Shown: in pieces, positions 28,711 through 38,100 of the stretch
Layout of the letters: each line of letters opens with the position of its first letter
Numbering within the stretch: position 1 is the first letter of the stretch
Translations under genes and position numbers: made by a program
Notes under the pieces: model-generated
Seen by the model: the letters and a program-made list of their open reading frames with translations, nothing else
Databases searched by the model: none
Told to the model about the DNA's origin: nothing
NCBI RefSeq assembly: GCF_000142905.1
Contig: NW_013657637.1
Coordinates: 173,537 to 237,536, forward strand
Direction of reading: 5' to 3'
Source: Thecamonas trahens ATCC 50062
Lineage: Eukaryota > Apusozoa > Apusomonadida > Apusomonadidae
DNA: 64,000 bases

Positions 28711-30720
28711 TCATTCGCGCTCCTTCGAGTCTGCGCTCGCCTCGTCGTCGGTGTAGAGCGTCGACTCACTCGAGGGCAGCGGCTCGATCTCGCGTACATC
28801 GACGTGCTGGCGGAAGCGGACCCGTTTCTGCGGTGAACGCGCAACCTTGCGGCGCTTTCGCCGCGAGACCCTGCGGCGCCGCGAGCCGCGGCTGACCGAA
28901 ACCTTGCGCGGCACAAACGGATCGCGCGGCGAAACGTCGACGAGGACGACCGACGACGAGGCGAGCGGGAGCGAGCCAAAGATGAGCGCGAGCGCCCAGG
29001 CGTGCGGAAGATGGGTCCGTGCGCACGTCAACTCGTCACAGGCCTCGGCGTACTCAATCTTGACCGGCGGGAGCGCGACGAGATCGGCACCGGTCCACGT
29101 TCGCAGCGCGGTGGTGATGGTGCGGAGGACAGCGTCAACCGAGACCGACTCCGTGGCGGCCGGCAGCGCCGCCGCCAGGGCCGGCGCCATGAACCGCTGG
29201 ATGGCGTCCACGTTGGCGACGAGCGGCGCCAGTGCACCGGTGGTTGCCTTGTACGGCGCAAAGAGGTCTAGCCGGCGCATGAGGACGTAGACAAAGCACG
29301 GGTTGAGTGCGAGCGCCGCCAGCCACGCATTGACAACCGACGCCATGACGAATAGCAGGTCAGCGGCGAGGGCCAGGTCGGCAGCAAGCGCCGTCTTGTC
29401 GGCCGCGGCCAGCAGCCGGTGCTTCTTGGCAAAGAGCTCAAAGAGGAGCAGAATGCGCTCAGCGGCATTCGGATGCAGGCCCGACGCCCCGAGCGCGAGG
29501 TTGAGTACAACGCCGAGCGCCAGGCTCGCCTCATACACGTCCTTGGCAGCAGCGCCAAGCAGCGAGATGAGCCGGTCGACGACAACAATGACGACTAGCG
29601 AGCCGGCCGAGAGCGAGCCGGCGAGCTGGCGCGAGGTAAACCACTCGGGCACACCGCCGGGCACCGGCGATGCAAAAAGATTCGCCACCCACGCCTTGGA
29701 TGTGGACAAGAGCGCGACAACGCCCAACGCAAGATGGGCCGCCCGCTGCCGCAGCGGCGATGCCAGCGCGTGCGCCAGCGGGACCATCAGTGTCTCGATG
29801 TCGGTCCGCGCGTTGACGTAGCCGGCAAATGCAGGCGCCCGCGAGAGCAGCACATGCAGCAGCGCAATAGGAACGTCGGCCTCGGCAGGCGCCACGGCAA
29901 TATGGTCTGCGATCGCGTCATAGAGCACCGGAAACGCCGCCGCAGCTTGCCCGGCCTTTGGCGCCAGACTCGGATCCTCCACGCCCGGAAAGGCATCGAT
30001 GAGGTCGGCGAGACCGGCGGTGACAGCACCTGTACTTGCCGGATCGCTTGCTAGGAGCAGCATCACCACCGCAGCGCGGGTGGCGAGTGGCGCCCACGCC
30101 CGCTGCGCGTCGCTGGTTTCGAGCAACGACGAGAAAAACATGCCGAAGCCTGCGGCTGAGCTCTTCGCTGCAGCCTCGGCGTGCGTCACCGAGTCGGAGG
30201 CGTAAACAGTGAGGAGGGTGGCAAGGAGCCGGGCAAACTGGGGCGGCGTCCACGCGGCGACAAGGGCAGCATGACGGGTGCGGAGGGCGGCGAGCGGGCG
30301 GGCAACAGTCTTGGCATCGACGTAGAGCGCGTCCGAGACAAAGGCTATCAGGCAGGCGAGGAGCTCAAAGACGAGCTCGGCCATGGCCGCCGGCAGCGCA
30401 ACCGGGAGCACCGGCCCGCCCATCCCGTCGAGGACGGTGACCAGCAGCTGACCCACCCTCGCCATCCATGGAACGAGCAGCTCATCGGGGACGAGGACGA
30501 CATCAGCCGCCGCCGCCGCCGCCACAAACGTCCGAATCAGCAGCAGCGCGTTGGTCAGCGTCGGTAGTGGCCGCGGCCGGACGTCAACCGCCACCCGCCG
30601 CCCGACCTCATCCATTAGCTCCTGCGCATACCCCATCAGTGCCTGCATGTTGCCGGTCTTGCCGTTGTTCACCACTGATGCCATCGCCGAGCGAGTGAGT
30701 CCTACGCCCTTTTGCTGCAT
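28711..30720 (-). CDS. DYM: Dymeclin
   Basis: The frame encodes 669 residues from the first ATG (MQQKGVGLTRS). The region at about 29500-29220 matches the dymeclin core: LHPNAAERILLLFELFAKKH, then NPCFVYVLMRRLDLF, then a KIEYAE segment and a HAWALALIFGSL segment. KTGNMQAL near the start corresponds to the RTGN segment of animal dymeclin. Dymeclin is a peripheral Golgi protein needed for Golgi organisation. The animal protein begins with a myristoylated MGAN segment and about 45 more residues, which are missing here, so a 5' exon is expected; a candidate is listed separately. The C-terminal ~70 residues are a basic RRRRVSRRKRRK extension followed by an acidic tail. Confidence 0.8.
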   Translation of the reverse strand: MQQKGVGLTRSAMASVVNNGKTGNMQALMGYAQELMDEVGRRVAVDVRPRPLPTLTNALLLIRTFVAAAAAADVVLVPDELLVPWMARVGQLLVTVLDGMGGPVLPVALPAAMAELVFELLACLIAFVSDALYVDAKTVARPLAALRTRHAALVAAWTPPQFARLLATLLTVYASDSVTHAEAAAKSSAAGFGMFFSSLLETSDAQRAWAPLATRAAVVMLLLASDPASTGAVTAGLADLIDAFPGVEDPSLAPKAGQAAAAFPVLYDAIADHIAVAPAEADVPIALLHVLLSRAPAFAGYVNARTDIETLMVPLAHALASPLRQRAAHLALGVVALLSTSKAWVANLFASPVPGGVPEWFTSRQLAGSLSAGSLVVIVVVDRLISLLGAAAKDVYEASLALGVVLNLALGASGLHPNAAERILLLFELFAKKHRLLAAADKTALAADLALAADLLFVMASVVNAWLAALALNPCFVYVLMRRLDLFAPYKATTGALAPLVANVDAIQRFMAPALAAALPAATESVSVDAVLRTITTALRTWTGADLVALPPVKIEYAEACDELTCARTHLPHAWALALIFGSLPLASSSVVLVDVSPRDPFVPRKVSVSRGSRRRRVSRRKRRKVARSPQKRVRFRQHVDVREIEPLPSSESTLYTDDEASADSKERE

Positions 30721-31009
30721 CACCTTTGCCGAGACCCCAGCCAACACGAGCGGCTACCACCTGAAGAAGGACAATTAGCAAGGCACGGAAGGGCCTACAA
30801 CATATATGGGACCAAGGTCATGTCGGGATGTGGATGGGGTATCTGGGGCAACTGTATCCCACACGTGGTGTGCGGTGGAAGGTGGCGGTGGAAGGTGGCG
30901 TCGACGCGGTGATCATGATCAACGCCCGGCCGGGCACAAGGCATGTACGGTGGCCTGCTGCAGCGGCAGGCGAGGGGGACGGGGAGGTATGGGCATAGGG
31001 GGTACATAC

Positions 31010-31202
31010 ATATGTCGGCAGAAGCTCTTGCTAAGACGGTGGCGATGCCCTGCTCCCTCCGTATGCGTGACTCCTTCTCCATGTGGAAGGTCAGACCGTG
31101 GAGGTCGTCAAGCAGCTCACCGGCTCGACCACCTAGGGCAGTCTCACCACACACAGCATCGAGCAGGGCAATGTTGGCCTCCACAGATGTGTTGGCGCCC
31201 AT
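31010..31202 (-). other. Candidate 5' exon (MGANTS) for the dymeclin gene
   Basis: An open frame starts MGANTSVEANIALLDAV at 31202, an N-myristoylation-type start, and ends at a strong donor GTATGTACC (GT at 31009). A strong acceptor, TGCTAAT then CTTCTTCAG, ends at 30761. However, direct joining meets an in-frame TAG at 30756, so a further exon, another donor or a base error would be needed. It could also belong to an unrelated short gene. Confidence 0.35.
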
Positions 31203-31261
31203 TTGCCACAAAGTTTGTGCGCGGGAACGAGGGCAGAGGGGAGGAGGAGGAGGAGGAGGGA

Positions 31262-31273
31262 GGGGGGGGGGGG
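31262..31273. repeat. Poly-G tract
   Basis: A run of 12 G lies in a purine-rich stretch between the dymeclin 5' region and the LIM gene, just upstream of a CT-rich stretch ending CTGGCAG (31440) that looks like a splice acceptor in the LIM gene's 5' UTR. Confidence 0.7.
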
Positions 31274-31470
31274 ATCAGGGGGGAGGGAGAGGAGGCGGAG
31301 TACAGGGAGAAGGGTGACCGAGGGTGCGACCACGGTGACATGCCATTCGCCGCGGCAGGCAGGCAGGAGGAGGAGGTGGTGTCTGCATACCCCACTCCCC
31401 CCGTCTCTCTCTCTCTCCCCTCCCTCTCCCCCTCTGGCAGCCGCCGCATCTTTGCAAACGTTTGTGGGTC

Positions 31471-33234
31471 ATGGCGAGCCAGGGCGCGTGCGGGGGATGC
31501 GGCAAGGCCATTTACCCCTTTGACAAGGCCCATGAGGTCAAGGGCGTCCGCCTGCACGCCGGCTGCTTTGCCTGCACTTCCTGCAAGCGCATTCTCAAGC
31601 CGACCGGGAGATACGGCATTGTTGCTGGTCGCTACTACTGCTCGCGTCATGCGCGGGAGGCCGAAGCTGCTGTTGGTGGTGGCGGTGGGGATGCTGGGGA
31701 TGACACGCGCAAGCGGGCCACGTCCGAGGGCACCCCGTCGCCTGCGCGAGCGGCTGCCGCCCGCGACGCTTTAGCCCCTGTGGCGAGCGAAGCTGCAACG
31801 CCTTTGGCGAGTGGGCCGACAGGCGGCGGCAAGCGCCTGGCCGGACGTGATCGGATTGCGTCCGAGGGCACTCCGTCGCCATCACGAGTGGCTGCGGCAC
31901 GGAGCGCGTTTGAGGGCGGATCCAGCGAGCCGCGGAAGTCGCGGCGGGCGACAGAGGGCGTGCCAAAGGCGTCGCGGGTAGCGGCGGCCAGGGCGGCGTT
32001 TGCTGGCGGCGATGTCGGGACTGACAAACCCAAGTCCAAGGTTAGCGCAGTCAAGGCTGCATCGGGGCGGGGGCGGCGGACCGCGTCCGAGGGCTCTCCG
32101 TCGACATCGCGCATGCAGGCTGCGCGCGCAGCGTTTGCAGGTGGCGTCCCGGCGCCACCATCTCCGAAGCGGGCGGCGCCACCGTCACCAACGCGGGCGG
32201 CGCCACCGTCACCAACGCGGGCGGCGCCACCGTCACCAACGCGGGCGGCGCCACCGTCACCAACGCGGGCGGCGCCACCGTCACCAACGCGGGCGGCGCC
32301 ACCGTCACCAACGCGGGCGGCGCCACCGTCGCCAACGCGGACGGCACCACCGTCACCAACGCGGGCGGCGCCACCGTCACCAACGCGGGCGGCGCCCCCG
32401 TCACCAACGCGGGCGGCGCCACCGTCACCAACGCGGGCGGCGCCACCGTCACCAACGCAGACGGCGCCACCGTCACATCCTACCCCCCCACACGCTCCGG
32501 CTCCAGAGGTTCGCGGTCATCTTGTCACTCTTTGCCCGTCGTCCGAATACTGCCTATACGATCGTCCAATTCCGCTCGCGCCGGGATGGACCGACAACCC
32601 GTCGCGCGTCCTCTGGCTGCCGCAGTCCTCAGGCCACGCCTCGGTTGTCTGGGCCGGACCAGAGGCCCCCCGCCCCGCCAGGGTGCGAGCCCTCGCTGCT
32701 GCCCGTGCGTCCGGCACGCTTACCCCGCTGCTTGCCCACGCCGCCGATCTCGCGGCTGTGCTCGACACGCCGCTCGAGCTGCCGCCTGGCATCGATACCA
32801 ACTCGCCCTCGCTAGTCAAAGCGACGCGATCACCAGGCGGTTCGTTTTCCTTTACCCGTGCGGCGCCCCTGGAGAGCCCACTGTGGACCCGCGCTGCGCT
32901 TGCTGCCGATGACGCCGTGTATGTCGCTGACGACGGTCTCTTCTCGGCCTACATCTGGAAGGCCCCACGCGCAACGCTCTCACAGGCCGAGACCATTGCA
33001 CTCACCGCTGCGCTGCAGGCCGGCGAACATGCGCCATGTCTTGCTGTCGCCCGCCCCTGGGCTCTGCACGTCACCGTGCTCGATGCAGGCTCGGAGAGCT
33101 CTCCATTCAAAGCGCTGTTTGTTGATTGGCACCCAGCTGTCACCGCCCTCGTCTCGGCGCTCGCTGATCCCGACGCACACCTTGCAGTCGCCGCCATGTT
33201 TCCGCCACGTGCCACCAAGAAAGCAATCGCCTAG
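31471..33234 (+). CDS. LIM domain protein with PPSPTRAA repeats and gelsolin-like C-terminus
   Basis: The product has 587 residues starting MASQGACGGCGK. Residues 7-66 are one LIM zinc domain (CGGC, HAGCFACTSC, YYCSRH). Residues 75-230 hold four degenerate copies of a motif like SEGTPSPSRVAAARAAFAGG. Residues 229-332 are thirteen PPSPTRAA repeats, a likely SH3-ligand array. The last ~240 residues look folded; DDAVYVADDGLFSAYIWK followed by ATLSQAETIALTAAL resembles a gelsolin repeat, where DVYxLD...VWxG precedes a helix. An actin-linked scaffold role is inferred. Its stop codon overlaps that of the convergent RNA repair gene in the shared bases CTAG. Confidence 0.8.
   Translation: MASQGACGGCGKAIYPFDKAHEVKGVRLHAGCFACTSCKRILKPTGRYGIVAGRYYCSRHAREAEAAVGGGGGDAGDDTRKRATSEGTPSPARAAAARDALAPVASEAATPLASGPTGGGKRLAGRDRIASEGTPSPSRVAAARSAFEGGSSEPRKSRRATEGVPKASRVAAARAAFAGGDVGTDKPKSKVSAVKAASGRGRRTASEGSPSTSRMQAARAAFAGGVPAPPSPKRAAPPSPTRAAPPSPTRAAPPSPTRAAPPSPTRAAPPSPTRAAPPSPTRAAPPSPTRTAPPSPTRAAPPSPTRAAPPSPTRAAPPSPTRAAPPSPTQTAPPSHPTPPHAPAPEVRGHLVTLCPSSEYCLYDRPIPLAPGWTDNPSRVLWLPQSSGHASVVWAGPEAPRPARVRALAAARASGTLTPLLAHAADLAAVLDTPLELPPGIDTNSPSLVKATRSPGGSFSFTRAAPLESPLWTRAALAADDAVYVADDGLFSAYIWKAPRATLSQAETIALTAALQAGEHAPCLAVARPWALHVTVLDAGSESSPFKALFVDWHPAVTALVSALADPDAHLAVAAMFPPRATKKAIA
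32155..32466 (+). repeat. 24-bp coding tandem repeat
   Basis: About thirteen nearly identical units (gcgggcggcgccaccgtcac plus caac) encode PPSPTRAA. Near identity at third positions shows recent expansion or gene conversion. Copy number in the assembly may be wrong. Confidence 0.9.
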
Positions 33235-36200
33235 CCTCGCACAGGGCTCCACACACAGTACTCGCCGACGACCCTAAGCGCAGCCGCGTCGGCTTCGTCG
33301 AGCACGATGGACTCCACGTCAGCATCACCGGCCGCACGCGCATCCAGCACGTCATTGGAGACGCGCGCCGCCACGCCGGGGGCCGTCGCCAGCGTCACAT
33401 GAGGCCGCCGTCCGGCATCCACCTCGATGCCGCCCAGCGCCACTGCCAAGCACACAATCCCGCGCCCGGCGACCAGCTCGACCGCATTCACCTCGACGCC
33501 ATCAGCCAGTGCCGCGTTGGCAGTCTCGTCAAGTGCTCGGACATCACCCACCGTCGCCTCGGCGATGTACCGCAGCGTGACGTGGAACCCGATGCGTGCC
33601 CGGGCATCTGCGTCGGCCTCCAGCGCTGCACTGTCACCGCCGGCCGCCGCTACCGCGCGCGCCCACGCACTGTCTCCTGACGCCGTCGCGCGCCACGTGC
33701 ACATTGCTCGGCTGAGCGTTGGAAGCGACAGCCCGGCAAACCGGAACCATGGCACAACGGCGGCGTTCACACGTGCGCTTCCGCCGTGAGTAACCCCGTC
33801 GACCACCGCACTCACAGCGACATCCAGCAGACCGTCTGCGTCGTAGATCCGCGAGTGCAGGCCACGGACCTCGTCGAGTGCACTTGCCAGCGCCGCAGCC
33901 TGCTCCCCCCACGAGAGGCCCGCCATCGGGTTGCCCTTGCGACGGCCGGAGAAAAGGTGCTTGATCGTCGCCAGCGGCTCGGCATACTCCGCGAGGGCGA
34001 GTTCGGCTTCGGCACTATCGCAGATCCCGAGCGAGACTACTTGCCCCCCAGCCGCCTCGGTTGCAGCCACCACCTTGTCGCCGTGCTTGTACTTGCCGTC
34101 ACGGATCCTGCTGTGCAGCTTGCGGACGGCAGTGGTGTACTCGAGCCATGCTTCGCGCGACACTGTCGCCGCTTCCACCGAGCTCGCATCGCTGGCATGA
34201 TCCGGCCGATCCAGCACGCCAAGGTACGCCAGTGCGTCCATGACCTCGTACCCACTCGGCGTGCTGGCCAGCCGTAAGACAAGCCAACTGGCATCGTGGA
34301 TCAGCGATGATGCGCCGCGATTGTCGTACACCAGCACCGGCGTCTTGCCTGCCGCTCTTGCTGCATCCACTGCCTCGTTTGCCCGTCGTTTCAACTCGCG
34401 CGCCACCGTCGCGCGGCCCACCGTCGCCTGAATCTCATCGTTAGCGAGGACCGTCACAACGGCCTCCTCGCCGAGTGCCTCCTGCAAAGCAGGACAGAGC
34501 TTGGTGAGAAACGTTGTCTTGCCCACTCCTGGCTCACCCGGCACAATGACCCGGACCACCGTGGTGCCGCTTCCATCTTGTGCCGTGGAGCTTGCCATTA
34601 GATCGGGAGTAAAGTGTCGCAGCGGCGCCTTGCCACAGTTGACCAGCAGCATCGGCGTCACAGTGCAAGGCGCGGCCATCCTGCCGCTGACACGCAGCAC
34701 TTTGCCAATGTCGTCGTAATGGATGATCTGCTGCCAGCTGTCGTCGACCACACTTGCAGCCGCCAGATCGGCGAGTACCTCGGCCTTAAAGTTGAGCGCC
34801 GACTGCCGCGACGCCCGACGCGCAAAGACCGGCACGCGGAGCGCGCCAGACTTGCCCAGGATCCGGTAAATAGGCCCGAGCTCCGACTGGATCCGCCCAG
34901 TCAAGACCAGGACAGGCGCACCTGCCGCCACCACCCGCGAGAGCAGTGCAGGCATCGCCACACTCGCCGCCGCCGTCGTCTCATCAAACAGGGTGCCGTC
35001 AAAGTCAAAGACGTACACAACCTCGCCTGCGCCCGCAGCCACGCTCTCCGTCATCTGCATCCTGAGCGCCGCCAGCGACGCCCAGTTGGTGCCTGCGCCC
35101 AACGCACCGCTGCCCACCGCCGCCATTGCGGTTGTAGCAAGGACCGAGACCTCGCCCCCGGTCTCGAGCACAGCGCACACCTCGGCCGCCACCGCGACCA
35201 CCAGCGCCGCGGCATCGGGGCCAGATACGCTCGCGCTGGCGCCGTCAGCCGTCACGCTACTCAGCACCGGAGGTGCGTGCTCGTAGAACGGCGCCACAAC
35301 GTCGCCCACCCACTGGTGCACGACACGGGTCTGGGTCGGGTCTGCTCGCGGGACGAGCCCGATGCGGGCGCAGCAACCGAGGAAGAGCATGTGCGCATGC
35401 ATCGATGATGGCAGCAGTCCTGGCCGCCGCATGTGACGCGTGAACGCCACAAGTGCGGTCCGGCGGGAGACGGTGTCAGCCTCAGAGCCCGCGGCTATCA
35501 GCGCCGCACGCACCGCCGTGTTGGCATCCATGATTGTCCACGCCGACCCATCATACACGATGTCGACGAGGAGGCCTCCGGCAAACTCGAGAGCAAGGAC
35601 CGGGAAGGCGGCGTCGGTGACGATGCGGCTTTGGAGGAGGTCGTCTCCAAAAGCCGCGGCAATTGCAGGCGCCAGCTCATCCAGAGGCGTGTTGGTCAGT
35701 AAGTCGATGTCGGACCCGACCGGGAGCGCTCCGCCGAGCACTGCAAACGAGCCAAATGGCCGCAGCGCCACGGGCGGCAAAGTGCTTGATGCCCACGCCT
35801 GTAGCCGCCGATAGCAAGCCAGTTGACCGGAATCTGGCCCTGCAAAGGCGACGTCGGCGACCAGCGCGTCGGCGGCGGCCGACGTCATCTCACGACAGAC
35901 AAGATACATGCTCATGGCCTGAGCCCGGGTCAGTTGCGGCAGTACCCGGCCACATCGGGCCGGGTACGCAATCGACGGCGTGCGCAGGCCCGACGGGATG
36001 CTAAGCACAGCCCGGGCCAGCGAGAGCACATGCTTGATGCCTCCAGCTGCGAGGGCTTCGCGCGCAAACACGCGCGAGAGTGGCGGCAGCGGGGCCGCCG
36101 AGCCACTCGCAGCCGACATGCTCCGTGCCCACTTGACGATCGTGGTGACCACAACTGGCGGCATACCATCGAGGCGTGCGACATGGGCGTGAAGCGCCGA

Positions 36201-37633
36201 GTCGTCGAGGCAAATCAGAGCTGCGGCGTCGACGCGGTCGAGGGCACGACCGAGGTTAGCGACAGCGGCGCCAAGCCGGGCCGGGAGTACCGGGCCAAGA
36301 TGACGGGCAACTCCGTGGGCGAGTAGATCCGGCGAAAGGCCGCGAACCGCAACCCCAACGTCACCGGCGAGCGCATGCAGCTGCGAGACGAGCAGGTCAG
36401 CGAGCAGCGCGTCGTGCGATGCCAAGCCGAGATCGTGAAGGGCGCACCACATGGCCGTCTTGACCTTGATCAGCAGCAGCGGCTCGCCAGCGGCCGACTC
36501 GACTGCAAGCACGCCACCCTCAAAGCCCGGCTCGCTCTCGGCCTCGATGGCGGCAACAACGTCGTCGACCTCGGCGGCAGGCGGCAGCGGTAGGCGCCGC
36601 GGGATGGGCAGCCCGATGCTGGACGCCACCGTCGCTACATTCAGCATGCGGTAGGCTGGTGGGTGGGCAACGGCGGCGATGAGATAAGCTGATGGCTTGT
36701 CGGCCGCGACCGTTGTTGTCAACTCGGGATGCCGCAACTCGATCACGTAGGTGACGCCCGGCTCGAGGCGAGCGGCGAGGGCGGGCAAGTCGACAGCTTC
36801 GCACAGCATACGGTGCATGGGATGCCCGTGGCGAAGAGTGGTCTTCTGTGACTCAATCAGCAGACCACTGTTGTCCGCCGCTCTGGGCGTCAGCTTGATG
36901 ATGGCCCCATCCAGCTTCTCGCTCATGGCCACACCCGCTCCGCCCAACACCGCCACTAGCGCTGACAGCGAGACCAAGCCCGGGCGGAGGTCAAAGAACT
37001 TGAGCAGTGGGAAGGAGAGCACAGAGGTAGCAGGATTCGAATGTTCGGGCGAGTGGCTGAGAGCGGGGATGCCAGCGGCAGCCGTGGCCACCGGGTCGAC
37101 GAGCAGATCATCGGCGCGACCACGGCCACTCCCACTCCCACCCCCACCTTCTCCACCACCATGCTCATGCCCGACACGGACCTTGTGCCCGCGGACATGG
37201 GCCAGCCACGAGCCGTGGAAGGCGGCAGCGTTGGAGTATGCCACATGGGCCGTCCCGGACTCGCATCCGATGGCCGAGACCAGGAGGGCAGACTCAGCCA
37301 GTTGGGCCCGGAGCTCCCCGACGCCGGCGGCGTGTCGGGCGGCAGTGTCCAGAGCATCGATGACCGCCATCGGTTGGCGGGCAACTGCCACGGTGGCCAG
37401 AAAGGCAAGATCACCACGGAGCTCCTCTCCCATTCGCCCCGATCTCGCCATCCCGGCCATCGCCTTGGTCGTAGCCTCGGCTGTCTCATCCGCAAGCGAC
37501 TCGGCCGCCGCCAGTGCCGCTACCAGTCGCGGCGATGGGTTCGATTCGCTGCACAGAGGTCGCTGATTATGGCTACGAGCGCATCCGCCAGCCGAATGTC
37601 GGTCCCTGGACGGTCTTGGTGAGCGCATGCCAT
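33231..37633 (-). CDS. Multidomain RNA repair protein: ligase, NTase, HAD, kinase, 2H
   Basis: The main frame (from 37628) encodes 1,465 residues. RNA ligase motifs are present: KLDG at 238-241, YVIELRH at 294-300, EGG at 370-372 and LLIKVK at 385-390. A nucleotidyltransferase follows (PFGS 624-627, GSDID 638-642, third acid D689). Then come a HAD phosphatase (DFDGT 875-879, LTGR 909-912), a P-loop kinase (GEPGVGKT 1031-1038) and a 2H phosphoesterase (HVT at 1349-1351 and 1410-1412). Fungal and plant tRNA ligases combine ligase, kinase and 2H; the NTase and HAD are additional. Together they could trim, heal and seal broken RNA ends, with possible nucleotide addition. A better N-terminus (MACAHQDRPGTDIRLADALV) starts at 37633 if the ggg at 37537-37539 lacks one base (1,467 residues). 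Confidence 0.85.
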
Positions 37634-38100
37634 GGCGAGTGCGGGAAAGAGAGCGGTGCTAGCTCGCGCCGCTATCGCTGTCGCTGTTGTTGTCGCTGTC
37701 GCTGGCATGACCACTGTCGATCGAAGCGATCGAAAGCTGTGTCGCACAGAACGGAAAAGAGATGGCGGAGAAGTTGGTGACTGCGATGGTTTAGAGAGGC
37801 GAGCCCGAGCTCATTTACTGTGGCCATGTCAGTCTCGCCGCCAGTCTTTGTGAGGGAGCGGGTGACAGGGGATGGTGGCAAGATCGATGACGGCATCAAC
37901 ACCTCGACCTGGAGCTGAGCCGAGAGTCGGTGGCGCTAGAGGGCGTCGGGCTAGAAGACGCCGCGCTCGGCGACAATGAGGTAGATGTCCCGGGCGAGGG
38001 TAAGAGACCGATAAGAGCCAGCCAGTGTATCACCAGGCTCCAATTTCCGGGGCTCGCGCATGGCTAGCGGCATGGCGCGGGTCGGGTACAGTTGCTGGGA
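37634..38100. other. Intergenic region
   Basis: This stretch lies between the start of the RNA repair gene and the stop of the Rho GEF gene (both minus strand). TCGCTGTCGCTGTTGTTGTCG-type triplets lie near 37675-37705. No supported gene is seen. Confidence 0.5.

Noticed and set aside
32051-32476. Minus-strand frame of PPALVTVA repeats
   Set aside because: Antisense of the 24-bp coding repeat in the LIM gene.
37020-37560. tRNA-like T-loop sequences (ggattcgaa, gggttcgatt)
   Set aside because: They lie inside the RNA repair gene and no acceptor or anticodon arm can be folded around them.
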